This document shows positions 47,921-58,598 of a DNA stretch of 64,000 nt, piece after piece. The DNA comes from Paenibacillus oryzae (GTDB lineage: Bacteria; Bacillota; Bacilli; Paenibacillales; Paenibacillaceae). The translations under genes and the position numbers were made by a program. The notes under the pieces were generated by a model. It searched no databases. It was given only the letters and a program-made list of their open reading frames with translations, and was not told where the DNA came from. How positions within the stretch are numbered: position 1 is the first letter of the stretch; each line of letters opens with the position of its first letter. Location of the stretch: NCBI RefSeq assembly GCF_001675045.1, contig NZ_LYPA01000054.1, forward strand, positions 124,001-188,000, in the 5' to 3' direction.

Positions 47921-48796
47921 ATGGACACCCAAGAGAAAAAGGTTGTACATGTGGCAATGTTTAGCGGCGGGGCTGGGAGTGCGTATGTCGCTTATCATAT
48001 GGTGCAAACCTACGGTAAGGAGAACTGTATTTTGTTTTTCACAAACACTTTATGGGAAGATGAAGACAATTACCGGTTTATGGAGGAAGTATCGAGCCAT
48101 ATTGGTTTGGAAATTACGGAGAGACTCGATGGAAGAACTCCAGAAGAAGTATTCTACGACGAACGATTTCTTGGTAATGCGCGATTGGCCAAGTGCTCGG
48201 AAGAACTGAAAGTAAGGCAAACCATTATTTTCTTGGAAGAGGAATTAAGGAATGAAAGAAACCTAGAACCCATTTTGTATTTCGGGATTGGTCCTCACGA
48301 GAAGCATCGGGCCGAGAACTTAAAGGATTTTTATGCTCATTTTCCATTAGAACCTATTGAGACTCGGTTTCCATTGATTGAATTGTTCAGGGAGGATCTC
48401 GACGCCAAGGGGATTATACGTGACGAATGGGGTATCGAGTTACCTCGAATGTATAACATTGCTGAGCAGCTAGCGGATGAAGGAAATGAGAACGCCAGAA
48501 TTGCTGTAAGAAATGGTATTAAGGGATTTTCCCACGCGAACTGTGCGGGTAGGTGTGTGCGTGGAGGTTATCAGCATTATGCTCTATTATACGCAATATG
48601 GCCCGAACGTTATCGGGAACAAGAAGATATGGAAGAGCGTTTTAGGGCTAAACTTCAAAAGGATGTTTCCATTCTGAAAAAGAATGGTGGGTCTTATACC
48701 ATGAAACAATTTCGCGAAGTGATGGAAGCGGAAGGTTTCGAAAAATTTTTGTTTAAAGCAGATGCAGATATTCCTTGTGTATGTTCATTTTCATAA
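47921..48796 (+). CDS. sspD: SspD-like ATP-pyrophosphatase (PAPS reductase family)
   Basis: A 291-aa member of the adenine nucleotide alpha-hydrolase/PAPS reductase group. The PP-loop is FSGGAGS (residues 14-20) in place of the usual SGGKDS. Cysteines at 92, 208, 212 and 286/288 (KCSEE, NCAGRC, PCVC) could hold an iron-sulfur cluster as in DndC. In Ssp systems SspD activates and transfers sulfur into the DNA backbone. No cysteine desulfurase (SspA/DndA) is nearby. Confidence 0.8.
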   Translation: MDTQEKKVVHVAMFSGGAGSAYVAYHMVQTYGKENCILFFTNTLWEDEDNYRFMEEVSSHIGLEITERLDGRTPEEVFYDERFLGNARLAKCSEELKVRQTIIFLEEELRNERNLEPILYFGIGPHEKHRAENLKDFYAHFPLEPIETRFPLIELFREDLDAKGIIRDEWGIELPRMYNIAEQLADEGNENARIAVRNGIKGFSHANCAGRCVRGGYQHYALLYAIWPERYREQEDMEERFRAKLQKDVSILKKNGGSYTMKQFREVMEAEGFEKFLFKADADIPCVCSFS

Positions 48797-48882
48797 TACA
48801 AAGCCTTCCCTTTCGCCGGAAATATTCCGGCGATTTTTATTTTTCGTGTAATATAATATTGGAAAGCAAAGGGGGTAATTTC

Positions 48883-49767
48883 ATGGAATTTGTAAACAAG
48901 CAGCAAGGGATAAGTCAGGTTTTCGAACCGGCTTTTAATACAATAAAGGACAAGCAGGTTGCTACCTTTGGACCAATTTCATTCATAGATTACTTGAAAA
49001 ATAACGGAATACCTAAGACGGGGGCAACACCCGCAGCGATATCGATAGATTCATATGAACGTTTACATCAATCTGCAAAAAAACATTCCGCTATGATTAT
49101 GAGGTTAGGGCAAACACAAGGTGGGACAGGCACTCAGTTTGCGTTAGTTAAAGTGCAAGATAAATTAGATGACTTTTTCCTAAAAGATGATGAGATTTTT
49201 AAGTCGGAAGGAATTGAGTATATCCCGATTGTCAATATTGATCAGTTAAGAGTTTTTTCAATCTTGCCGTCTTTAACCGAAAAATCTTACGTAAATCTTG
49301 GATTCTCATCTGGTTTAATAAGCTACGCTCTCGGCGTTGATCATATAAGACCAATATTTCCCCCAGCAAGTTGCAACTCGACATTCACTTTTCAATTTAG
49401 ACCACATAGTCAGATAAGGGACATATTTATTCATAACAAAGGTTAAGTTGAGGTTGACGCCATGTTACTAGAAAAAAGAGGTGGAAAAGAGACATTGTTT
49501 GTTGTTGAGGCAAAGAGCGATACCAGTCACAAATCGTTGGCAAAACACAAGTTACTATATCCCATTCTGGGAATTTCAGGTAGTGTTCCTAAGGGCATAG
49601 AGATAGTTCCTGTGTACATTAAAATAAAGACGTCGCAACTTGGGATTCACTACCACATTGTAGAATGCAGTATTCCGGATCCTAGATTACAAATTGTAGC
49701 TTACGATGAATTAGAGATAAAGAAATATACACACCTCATTCTTGATTTAGAGTCAATTGTAATTTAA
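48883..49767 (+). pseudogene. PD-(D/E)XK nuclease-like gene split by an in-frame TAA
   Basis: ATG 48883 follows AAAGGGGG. The frame runs 187 codons, meets TAA at 49444-49446, then continues for 106 more residues. Reading through gives a 294-residue protein whose C-terminal part has a clean nuclease core: D192 (VEVDAM), then LFVVEAKSD with E209 and K211. The TAA lies four codons before D192, at a place where CAA would restore the frame. ATG 49462 has GAGGTT upstream and could start the second part, but that product would lack D192. So as written neither piece has a full active site. The N-terminal part is unrecognised. Confidence 0.7.
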
Positions 49768-49906
49768 CCTTGCATAACTCAGAAGGACAAATTTTCTTAT
49801 CAAATCGTCATCGTAATGTTGAAATATATTTAATAAAAACAGGAAATTACTTGGAAGATGTCGAATGAAGCAGAAGGACCATTTTCAAATAAGGTGGTAG
49901 TACATA

Positions 49907-51745
49907 ATGACTATTGTTCAATCGGAATGGATTAGTTTTCTTCGACAGTACGGACCAATTCCGCGTAATGACAACATGTACGATGAAGCAATTCATAGAA
50001 TCATAAAGCGGAAAAATATCAAGCCAATTATCGTTGATTCGTTTTATTTAAGTGAGCTTATTGAGAATTATAACTCCCCTAATCCTAAGTCTGTAATACT
50101 CACCGGGACTGCTGGGGATGGGAAGACATTCAACTGCAGAGAGGTTTGGTTAGCACTAAACGGTTCACTTCAGGAGTGGCAGAATGACGATAAGGTAAAG
50201 GAATTAGATCTACTAAATTTTAAAAAACTATATGTTATTAAGGATTTAAGTGAGCTGAAGGATGAGGAAAGAGGCATCTTAAATCAGTTCGTTAACTCAG
50301 TCCTTAATCCAAACGATGGTAATGTGTTTTTAGTTGCTGCAAACGATGGGCAGCTTATTGAAGCCTGGAAGCATCTTGGCACCGACCCACTAACTGTACA
50401 AGTAAAACAATGCGTGGAAGATTTGTTGGTTACTGAAATTAAAGAAAAAAGCGGGTTCAACCTAAGACTATACAATTTAAGCCAAATAAGCGCGGCGAGA
50501 CTCTTTCCTCAAATTGTGGATGTTGTACTCCAACATCCCGGATGGAATGATTGTAACCAGTGCTCTTTGAGAGAAGATGCTCAAACGGGCAGGACGTGTC
50601 CTATATGGGAGAACCGTAATCGTCTCGAAGGGAATAAAGACGAACAACTGATTCGATCGCGAGTCACCGATCTTTTGGAGTTATGCGAGTTCAACGGTGT
50701 GCACCTTCCTATAAGACAACTACTCCTCTTAGTATCAAACATGCTTCTTGGTCATCCGGAGGCCAAGGATCGACTTATGTCGTGTTCTGATGCTGCCAAA
50801 ATAGTTGAGGAAAATAAAACATCGCTTGCAAGTGTTTACCGAAATATTTTGGGTGATAATCTCACAGAAAGACGTCGCGAATCTACTGATGTATTTGCTG
50901 CACTCGGAAAGTTTGGTATTGGTTACGAGACAAGCAATACGATCGATAACATCTTAATCTTTGGTGAGGACGACCCTGAACTTCTACCTTACTACGAAGA
51001 TCTTGTGCTAAACGATACATACTACGGTGCCGACCAGACTTTCCGTGCTAATCAAAAAGAATACCTAGAAGGCGTATTAGATAGCGGTGTAAACTTTTTA
51101 GAATCCCTCCGATCCCAAAGGCAAAGGTTGTTTTTTGTAATCCCTAGAGAAAAAGAGAATGACCTTAAACTTTGGCATCTTACAACCTTCCAATACGCTG
51201 GGGAATTTTTGTCTGATGTTTACAGAGTGGCTAAAAACGGCAAAGTAGCTACGCAAATAACTTCGAGGATTTCCCAGGGGTTAAATCGAATTTTTACAGG
51301 TCTGTTAGCAAAGAACAATGATGAATTGATTTTGGCTACGTCTGGAAGCCATTCCCAAGCGAAGGTAAGTAGAATTTTTGAAGAAAGTATTTCGGTACCG
51401 AAAAAACGCGGGGAAAGCATGCAGATCCGAATGAATGCAAATGGCACACTCGTGATAGAAGTGAAGTTATCATCTTCTGTTGCTACAGTTGAACTACCGC
51501 TCCAGTTGGTTCGCTATGAGTTTCTTTCGCGGGTTGCCGAGGGTGCATTGCCAGGGAGTTTTTCCAGGGAGTGTTATGAAGATATCCTGGGTTTTAAAAG
51601 CAAGCTTCTTAAAAGACTAGAGGAGCGCCGTAGAATAGATGAGGAAGATTCGGATGATGAAAGTGATTTATCCTTTAGAATCATTCGACTAAATCAAGAC
51701 GGCTTGATTGACGACAGAATCGTGGAGGTTAACTACGATGAATAA
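49907..51745 (+). CDS. dptF: DptF-like (SspF/DndF-type) P-loop ATPase, phosphorothioate-dependent restriction
   Basis: A 612-aa ATPase with Walker A GTAGDGKT at residues 67-74. A cysteine group (DCNQCSLREDAQTGRTC, near 213-230) may bind zinc. Its size, position and pairing with the next two genes fit the first gene of the DptFGH/DndFGH restriction set, or the SspFGH set described with SspBCD. These complexes damage DNA lacking phosphorothioate. ATG 49907 follows AAGGTGGTAG. The name is less certain than the role. Confidence 0.7.
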   Translation: MTIVQSEWISFLRQYGPIPRNDNMYDEAIHRIIKRKNIKPIIVDSFYLSELIENYNSPNPKSVILTGTAGDGKTFNCREVWLALNGSLQEWQNDDKVKELDLLNFKKLYVIKDLSELKDEERGILNQFVNSVLNPNDGNVFLVAANDGQLIEAWKHLGTDPLTVQVKQCVEDLLVTEIKEKSGFNLRLYNLSQISAARLFPQIVDVVLQHPGWNDCNQCSLREDAQTGRTCPIWENRNRLEGNKDEQLIRSRVTDLLELCEFNGVHLPIRQLLLLVSNMLLGHPEAKDRLMSCSDAAKIVEENKTSLASVYRNILGDNLTERRRESTDVFAALGKFGIGYETSNTIDNILIFGEDDPELLPYYEDLVLNDTYYGADQTFRANQKEYLEGVLDSGVNFLESLRSQRQRLFFVIPREKENDLKLWHLTTFQYAGEFLSDVYRVAKNGKVATQITSRISQGLNRIFTGLLAKNNDELILATSGSHSQAKVSRIFEESISVPKKRGESMQIRMNANGTLVIEVKLSSSVATVELPLQLVRYEFLSRVAEGALPGSFSRECYEDILGFKSKLLKRLEERRRIDEEDSDDESDLSFRIIRLNQDGLIDDRIVEVNYDE

Positions 51746-53282
51746 TGAAAGACTTCCGCGCCCGACAAAGATTGACGCAGATATGTGGGTAGATGAGGCG
51801 ATCTGGGGCCACAGATTATATGATGAGCAAACCCCATGGCTTTGTTTTATGGAATTTTTAAATGTCCTTCAATCTGAACTTGAGTCTGGCCGAGCATTTG
51901 TTGAATCCGAACCAAACAAATTGGCGTATTCACCCAAATCAAGACTCTACTTACGGAACATCTTGTTTAATAACCCTCAATTAACTCTAATATCAAGTAA
52001 GTATAGATACGATGATAAAGAAGCCTGGTTACAGTGGTACGAAGTTATGGGAAAGGGACAAGCCGGCATAGTTAACGCCGATTTCAAATACCTAGAGAAA
52101 AGGTTCTCAAACTTTGGGGATTTCGCATCGGTGATTCAGTTTCTTCGAGAAACAACAATTGAGGGTGAGAACAACAAACGGTGGAGCTCACAATTTATTT
52201 TTCCATACGGTCCGGACTGTTTGTATGAAGACCTTAATGTAAAAGATAATGGCTTCACGAATGATCGAAGATTTTTTGGTAGAACTGGCGAGTTGTTGTA
52301 TTTAATGTTGACGAGAAGCGGCAAAGGGGTTCAAATACTCGCAAACCTACAGAAAAGCGTCTTAAACCCATCAAATAAGTTTAATCGATTAGTTGCAGCG
52401 CTAGAACCGAAAGACGTGGTAAGTTCATCTCCTCTTCGAACAGGAGTTTATTTGCCTTATCCAGAATTGGCTGGCTATGAATTACTCGCGGATGATTGGT
52501 TAAGTTTATTAGAAAGCAATATTCCGAATTACGATGCGATTCCGCACCTTGTAAACATAACCGGACTTCATTTGATAATGTACAGTTTAAACAGGGCGAA
52601 GGCCGTCTTAGGTGATACTAACAAACTAACATTTATCTTAGAGATTGTTTCTCCGAAGAAAACAATCATCAGAGAACTATCTTCTGATTCTTTCATTGAG
52701 CACAACAATATGTCTCGGAGAGCTATTGAGGCATATATCAGACAGGTTATCGAAACGGAGTCTTGGAATCAAGTTACGGACATACATGAGGCAATCACTG
52801 TACTGAAAAATGAATATGCTTGGCCGAAAGATAACAAAGAGAGTGAGGTTGAATTAGTGAATTCACCCGATGATTTAATTAATATGTTTGTTTCTGCAGC
52901 AATTAATAGACACAAGCAACACGTTAATAAATTTCACGGTGTCTGGGGAAAAGAAATAGGACTCTCGTCAAGAAGAGGCGCACGAAGACTACGTTATGCT
53001 CCCCAAGATATGCTTTTGAAATCTTTGGTACTGTGCGTTGTTCCGAAGAGAATGGAATTCCAAGACTTCTTAGATAAATTGTATGAAAAATATGGTTTTA
53101 TCATTGGCGATAAGCAGGCTCTTGAATTGACGGAGGCTGGGAGAGCAGATTTAGAAGCGTTCTCTGACAATGCAAGACGACTTGAGCAACGATTGGCAAG
53201 TATGGGGTTACTACGCAGATTATCTGATGCATGCGCATATGTAGAAAATCCCTTTGGGATTCAGGAGGAAGTATTACCATGA
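51738..53282 (+). CDS. dptG: DptG-like (SspG-type) restriction subunit
   Basis: A 514-aa protein with no motif I can name. It is called by position between the DptF-like ATPase and the giant DptH-like ATPase, with overlaps on both sides (8 bases with dptF, ATGA with dptH), the tight coupling of one complex. ATG 51738 has GGAGG upstream inside dptF. Length exceeds the ~400 aa I would expect for DptG, so a different SspG lineage is possible. Confidence 0.6.
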   Translation: MNNERLPRPTKIDADMWVDEAIWGHRLYDEQTPWLCFMEFLNVLQSELESGRAFVESEPNKLAYSPKSRLYLRNILFNNPQLTLISSKYRYDDKEAWLQWYEVMGKGQAGIVNADFKYLEKRFSNFGDFASVIQFLRETTIEGENNKRWSSQFIFPYGPDCLYEDLNVKDNGFTNDRRFFGRTGELLYLMLTRSGKGVQILANLQKSVLNPSNKFNRLVAALEPKDVVSSSPLRTGVYLPYPELAGYELLADDWLSLLESNIPNYDAIPHLVNITGLHLIMYSLNRAKAVLGDTNKLTFILEIVSPKKTIIRELSSDSFIEHNNMSRRAIEAYIRQVIETESWNQVTDIHEAITVLKNEYAWPKDNKESEVELVNSPDDLINMFVSAAINRHKQHVNKFHGVWGKEIGLSSRRGARRLRYAPQDMLLKSLVLCVVPKRMEFQDFLDKLYEKYGFIIGDKQALELTEAGRADLEAFSDNARRLEQRLASMGLLRRLSDACAYVENPFGIQEEVLP

Positions 53283-56200
53283 ACCAACTAGAGTTAATTG
53301 GAAAGGTAGCGACTGAATATCTTCGCCGGCAATTACAAAATAGCCAATCTGAAGAGGGAATTGCGCGTTTCTTATTGGATCGCCTTACCGGAGATCAGGT
53401 CACCAATATATGTAAAACGATAAGCCAAGATATGCAGCTAGTCTCAACTATGGCCATAAAAGTCCCTCGGAAATTAGTTGAAGGCGGCAGTTTGCCTTCT
53501 GAAATGGTTACTGACGAGAAGACAACTTATTGGAGAAATGCTTCTTGTGATAAGCCTGCTATCTTATTAGCGAACACGAACGATGATCAAGTGCAATCGC
53601 TAAGAGATATAACAAGGGTTGGGGCAGGGGATCTCAAGAGTAACCCGGATATATGGGTTCAAGTGGCAAGTAACGACCTCCCTCTAAGCGATGAGCAAAA
53701 AAAGCATTGGCAACAAGCGTTGAAAGGTTTGCAAGAGGCAAATGAATGCAGCCTTGAGGAATTTAGTGAGTTTACTGTAAAAGTACGTGAAATAATTGCG
53801 GAGAATGGCATTCCTGTTGTTAGGGCGCTTGGCTGGGCGTTACCTGCACTTCGCATTCCACGTGATTCTTATTACTTTGATGCAATCCCAGAGAATGCTT
53901 TGGGCCATGCTAGTAGGTGGAAGAAGCTCTTTACAGATGCATATAACAAAAGGGCTTGTTATCTATATAAGCAACATCCGAATCGTCAAATCATCGAGAA
54001 CAGTGAGATTCAGGCTTCTTACGAAAAGGTAAAAAGCCAAATCGATCCGTCTGTTCAGCCAATTATGGAATTGTTCATTGAATCCAATGTGAGCTGGTCT
54101 ACCGCCGCGGAGAACCTTTCGGAGTTAGAATGGGAGATGGATAAGGTCAACCTTCTGTTTTTCGAATTGAAACCAATGAAAGTAAATCTGGCGGAAAAAA
54201 CTCGGCAATTATACGATGATGAGTTTCCAGATACTTTAACGGATGCAGAGAATCTTTATCTTTATAATCTAAACGAACTCTTTAAAAAGAAAAAAGCGAA
54301 GGAAGCCACAGAGGAAGATAAGGATTTTTACGATAAACACCGTCATAATTTGGAGACAGACAAAGCACTAAAGGCAGAATGGGATCGTTTCGTTTATGGA
54401 AAGGCAATTGAATGTACTGATTTTTTAGTTGGTTTAATAGAGGCAATTGAGCGCCTCTTTGCTCAATGCGATAGTTTTATTGGGGAGAAGACTCTAAGAA
54501 TCAGGACACAGAAGACAACGAGTAAAAAAGCTTGGTTGGACCTAAATGAAGATATAGGTATGGCGTTTTGCACTGCTTACAGGGGGCTTGAGAAGTTAAC
54601 CAACTGGCAAGTGAATTGGGAAACTTATTATTTGTTTAAATACGATGAGTTAGTATCAGAGGCTAAACAGAAGAATGGCTACAAAAAGAACACCTCAACG
54701 GCAAAAGCGGCTATTCAGATCGTATTCTACATAGAGCTTAGTTACCTTGACTTGCAGGGATCAAATCAAAAAAATGAAGTGAAACTGGTGTGGCAAGGTA
54801 ACCCTCAAGAAATTGGGTTTGAGCTTCACGATGATTTAAGGAGACTTGCTGAGCACCCTTTCTCTTATTCTAGTGTATCACAAAATCCTATTAGCAAAAA
54901 AGGTAAGTTACAGGGGTTATCTTTGAGCGATGTCGCTACAATTCAAGCGGTATTCGGACAAGATAGGGGTTCACTAGTTGGAGTATATGCAAAAACAACT
55001 GACTTGCAAAAACTAATCTTAAATAACCTGAAGAAGTTGCTTGAAGAAGCCAGACTTTCTCAGAGCGATTATGATGCTCTAAAAGAAACGTGGGCTAACT
55101 TTTCAACTAAGTACAAGCAGTCTATAAATGATTGGCTAATCGATGGTATTAGTTCTAATTCAATGATTGAGCAAAGTGAACTGTACGATAAGTTCTTACG
55201 TGCCCTACAAGAGCATGCTTTGGGTGATAAGAATCGAATCCATATCGTGCAGCCTGTTCTGGACATTGGGAACATTAGAGTGGATGGAGATAAAAATAAG
55301 CCGATGACTATTGTGGCTCCATGGCAACCGATGCGAATGGCAGCAAAGGCAGTTAAGGCTCGGCAAGTCATTGGTTTACTAAACTATGTTTTAACGTCGT
55401 ACCAAGTTGACTTTGGTGATCAACGCTTGTTCTTTACGGATCTCAATGAAGAAATAGTAAGTCCGTATTATCCTGAAGTTGCAATATGGTATAAGGGCCA
55501 TGAACCGGTGCTTCTTTCGATTACAGATGCTAAGAATGATTACACCTTAATGGAAAGCCCAGTACGTACTGAAGAAGAAATGCAGACGAATGAAGATCCA
55601 AAAGAAGCAAGCAATAAACTTCTTAGCCTAGTTGAACGTTACTTGGATCTTCAACCGCACGAAAAGACGAATCTAAGCTTGGTCTTGTACAACTGTGATT
55701 CCACAAGACTTCCGGAGACAATTGTAAATTCACTAGCCGCAATGCACGAAGTTGAAGATGAAGTTCGCTGTCAGGTGATTTTGAGGCATCGGGATACAAA
55801 TAAATTAAATGAATTATATATGAAAATGATAGAGAGTACGGATAGTGATGCCGATTCCTTTGTTGCAAGCGAGGTAACCCGTGATTTTATGGCACGCCTC
55901 CGTGTAGGAGTCATGGCACATGAGGCTACTGCATTAGACCCCAAAGAGGGAAAGCTAGCTGATATCGTATTCTTGCAAGATGTTATCTCGCGGCAAGCCA
56001 ATCTTGAATGGGATGAAGTTCAGGTGAGGCAGATGCCAGAATTACTTAATCACTATCCTCCGCGGTGGGCAAAAAGAAGGTCTACGGCGAAGGATGAACT
56101 TAAATCTACGGTGTACTTGGCATGCCCAAGCCAACCTTCAGTTGGATGGTCTTACTTATCATCGGTTTATTCAGTTGTTAAGGGGAAAGATGTTAACCCT

Positions 56201-58594
56201 GGAACATTCTTTTTACCGGCAAGGCAAATTTCGTTCCAAAATGATAAAGTGAAGGCCATCTTCGATGAAGCACACAAGCTCGGCGAATGGGTAGTAAATT
56301 ATGATGAATTATTAGAACGAAGACAGCTTAGGAATCTTGGGGTGAAGGTAATAAAATACCAGCACAATAAATCCCACGGTTCAAACGTTGTTGTTTCGTC
56401 AAAATCTCAATTAAACCTTTTGAATGTACTCGTAAAAAGAAGATTGAACGCTTTAGGCCTGGGATTAACTGAAGCGGAATTGGTGCAGCTCACGGAGAGG
56501 TTTATTGATGATGCCAACGCAATATCAGGCGACATCGTTCTTCGTGCTGCAAAACGAGGCGTGTTTGCGGGTGAATTAATTGGTGTCGTACTAAGTAAGA
56601 TGATCCTTCAGTCTGAGATGGGAACAGAACAGGCAGTAGGTTGGTTCTTCCTTGATGATTATGCAAATTGGCTTGGACAAAAAGAAGAGCAGATCGCAGA
56701 TATTTTAGCGCTTGCACCCAAAATGGTCGAAAATAAGCCGCATCTTCAAGTATTTGTTTCTGAGGCAAAGTATGTTGATGCCAAAGGTGTATCTGAGGCA
56801 AGGAAAAATTCTTCAAAACAGTTGCGCGATACCATCTCAAGAATGGATAACGCACTTTTTGGCGATCCAGGACGACTTGACCGTGATTTATGGCTATCTA
56901 GATTAAGTGATTTGTTAAATGACGGTATTGAATTAGCTCCGAATTCTCCGTTTACTGTTGAAGAGTTACGTGAGGGTATTCGGGCAGGGGAAATTCCCGT
57001 TGAGATCAAGGGTTACTCGCATGTATTTATGTCTTCGTTACCTGATACAGTTGTAGATAGTGAGAGAAATCCCATTACTAACGCTAAAAACTCCTATCAA
57101 GAAGTGTTTACTAGGGAGCTTGTAAGAGAGCTAGTCTTAGCCTATCATCACGGGAACCCCATTATCGAAGTCAGGGAGAAGCTTGACGATAGTAAGCCTT
57201 GGGAATTAAGTGATGCTAAATTACCCGCTCCAAGAATCAACTTTGTTGTCGCGAGTAATAATGGGCTCAGTGTTGGTCAAAGTAATGGTTCTAATTCTTC
57301 TAGCGACAATCAGGTGCATTTTGATTTTGAGCCGGATGAAGTCACACGGAGGGATGAGGAGTATGATCCTCCTGTGGCCGATAGTGAGGATGCAGAATCA
57401 AACATGGAAATGAGTAGTGAAATTCCATGGGCGAATACTCAGTTAGCAACATGGATATTACAGAATGCACAAAGCACAGAAGAAACCAATGAGGATCAAT
57501 CCTGGGTTAATGAAACGGTAAATAAACTTAGAATGGCTTTAATCAGCTATAACTTACAAGCTAAAGTGGTTGGATTTCGATTGACTCCAAATGCTGTTGT
57601 TATAAAGCTAAAGGGATCAGACCAGTTAAAAGTTGATGATATCGAGAAGAGGAGATCTATTCTTCTTACGACACATGCCCTTAATGTCATAAACATAATG
57701 GCCCAACCTGGGGAGATTGTTGTTTCTTTGGCCCGCCCGAATAGGCAAATCATATCATTGGTGGATATATGGAAGGTAAGGGAAGTTCAAACCAATGCAT
57801 CCGGGTTAAACATGAGTTTTGTTATTGGTGTTAAAGAAAGTGATGGGGAAATACTTTACCTAAATTTAGGTGGCGAGTTTGAAGGCGGAGCTCAGCATGC
57901 TCCACACACACTCATCGCGGGTGCAACAGGTAGTGGTAAATCTGTTTTGTTGCAAAATCTAATCCTTGATATCTGTGTAACCAATAGCAAGGATCTTGCG
58001 CACATTTATTTAATTGATCCCAAGTATGGTGTCGACTATATGCATCTTGAGGAATTACCACACCTTGTCGAAGGCATTATCGACGACCAGAATAAAGCAA
58101 CACAGATACTAGAGGACCTTGTCGTTGAGATGAATGACAGGTACCAAAAGTTTAAAGAAATCAAAGTAAACAACCTGAAAGATTATAATGCCAAGGTATC
58201 CGACAGCGAAAAGCTTCCACTGATATTCCTAATACACGACGAATTCGCTGAATGGATGCTCGTCGATGAATATAAGAGCGCAGTTTCCTCCATCGTTCAG
58301 CGTCTTGGGGTAAAAGCACGCGCGGCAGGAATTCACTTGATCTTCGCAGCACAGCGTCCAGACGCAAACGTTTTGCCGGTCCAGTTAAGGGATAACTTGG
58401 GGAATCGGTTAATACTTCGGGTCGAGAGTGTAGGGACCTCTGAGATTTCTCTCGGGGAAAAGGGTGCGGAGAAGTTGCTTGGTAAGGGGCATTTGGCTGC
58501 AAGACTTCAGGGAGAGTCAGGGTTGATTTTTGGTCAAGTGCCGTATCTCCCTAGCACAAGCTTATCTAATTTGATCGAATTGCTGCATATTTAA
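53279..58594 (+). CDS. dptH: DptH-like (SspH-type) giant FtsK/HerA ATPase
   Basis: A 1771-aa protein whose last ~330 residues form a FtsK/HerA-like translocase: Walker A GATGSGKS at 1548-1555, Walker B FLIHDE (D1654, E1655), and the sensor stretch HLIFAAQRPDANVLP. The first ~1450 residues are of unknown fold with many charged helices; an acidic segment near 1350-1390 separates them from the motor. DptH/DndH proteins have this size and C-terminal motor. ATG 53279 overlaps the dptG stop. A terminator follows at 58599. Confidence 0.75.
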   Translation: MNQLELIGKVATEYLRRQLQNSQSEEGIARFLLDRLTGDQVTNICKTISQDMQLVSTMAIKVPRKLVEGGSLPSEMVTDEKTTYWRNASCDKPAILLANTNDDQVQSLRDITRVGAGDLKSNPDIWVQVASNDLPLSDEQKKHWQQALKGLQEANECSLEEFSEFTVKVREIIAENGIPVVRALGWALPALRIPRDSYYFDAIPENALGHASRWKKLFTDAYNKRACYLYKQHPNRQIIENSEIQASYEKVKSQIDPSVQPIMELFIESNVSWSTAAENLSELEWEMDKVNLLFFELKPMKVNLAEKTRQLYDDEFPDTLTDAENLYLYNLNELFKKKKAKEATEEDKDFYDKHRHNLETDKALKAEWDRFVYGKAIECTDFLVGLIEAIERLFAQCDSFIGEKTLRIRTQKTTSKKAWLDLNEDIGMAFCTAYRGLEKLTNWQVNWETYYLFKYDELVSEAKQKNGYKKNTSTAKAAIQIVFYIELSYLDLQGSNQKNEVKLVWQGNPQEIGFELHDDLRRLAEHPFSYSSVSQNPISKKGKLQGLSLSDVATIQAVFGQDRGSLVGVYAKTTDLQKLILNNLKKLLEEARLSQSDYDALKETWANFSTKYKQSINDWLIDGISSNSMIEQSELYDKFLRALQEHALGDKNRIHIVQPVLDIGNIRVDGDKNKPMTIVAPWQPMRMAAKAVKARQVIGLLNYVLTSYQVDFGDQRLFFTDLNEEIVSPYYPEVAIWYKGHEPVLLSITDAKNDYTLMESPVRTEEEMQTNEDPKEASNKLLSLVERYLDLQPHEKTNLSLVLYNCDSTRLPETIVNSLAAMHEVEDEVRCQVILRHRDTNKLNELYMKMIESTDSDADSFVASEVTRDFMARLRVGVMAHEATALDPKEGKLADIVFLQDVISRQANLEWDEVQVRQMPELLNHYPPRWAKRRSTAKDELKSTVYLACPSQPSVGWSYLSSVYSVVKGKDVNPGTFFLPARQISFQNDKVKAIFDEAHKLGEWVVNYDELLERRQLRNLGVKVIKYQHNKSHGSNVVVSSKSQLNLLNVLVKRRLNALGLGLTEAELVQLTERFIDDANAISGDIVLRAAKRGVFAGELIGVVLSKMILQSEMGTEQAVGWFFLDDYANWLGQKEEQIADILALAPKMVENKPHLQVFVSEAKYVDAKGVSEARKNSSKQLRDTISRMDNALFGDPGRLDRDLWLSRLSDLLNDGIELAPNSPFTVEELREGIRAGEIPVEIKGYSHVFMSSLPDTVVDSERNPITNAKNSYQEVFTRELVRELVLAYHHGNPIIEVREKLDDSKPWELSDAKLPAPRINFVVASNNGLSVGQSNGSNSSSDNQVHFDFEPDEVTRRDEEYDPPVADSEDAESNMEMSSEIPWANTQLATWILQNAQSTEETNEDQSWVNETVNKLRMALISYNLQAKVVGFRLTPNAVVIKLKGSDQLKVDDIEKRRSILLTTHALNVINIMAQPGEIVVSLARPNRQIISLVDIWKVREVQTNASGLNMSFVIGVKESDGEILYLNLGGEFEGGAQHAPHTLIAGATGSGKSVLLQNLILDICVTNSKDLAHIYLIDPKYGVDYMHLEELPHLVEGIIDDQNKATQILEDLVVEMNDRYQKFKEIKVNNLKDYNAKVSDSEKLPLIFLIHDEFAEWMLVDEYKSAVSSIVQRLGVKARAAGIHLIFAAQRPDANVLPVQLRDNLGNRLILRVESVGTSEISLGEKGAEKLLGKGHLAARLQGESGLIFGQVPYLPSTSLSNLIELLHI

Positions 58595-58598
58595 AACT

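Noticed and set aside
43551..48796. BREX-type system because of the large ATPase and PAPS-reductase-like protein
   Set aside because: No PglZ phosphatase, BrxL or methyltransferase is present, and the DUF4007 gene points to Ssp.
48775..48882. N-terminal 36 residues of the nuclease-like frame
   Set aside because: They overlap the sspD 3' end and precede the ribosome site AAAGGGGG; ATG 48883 is the better start.
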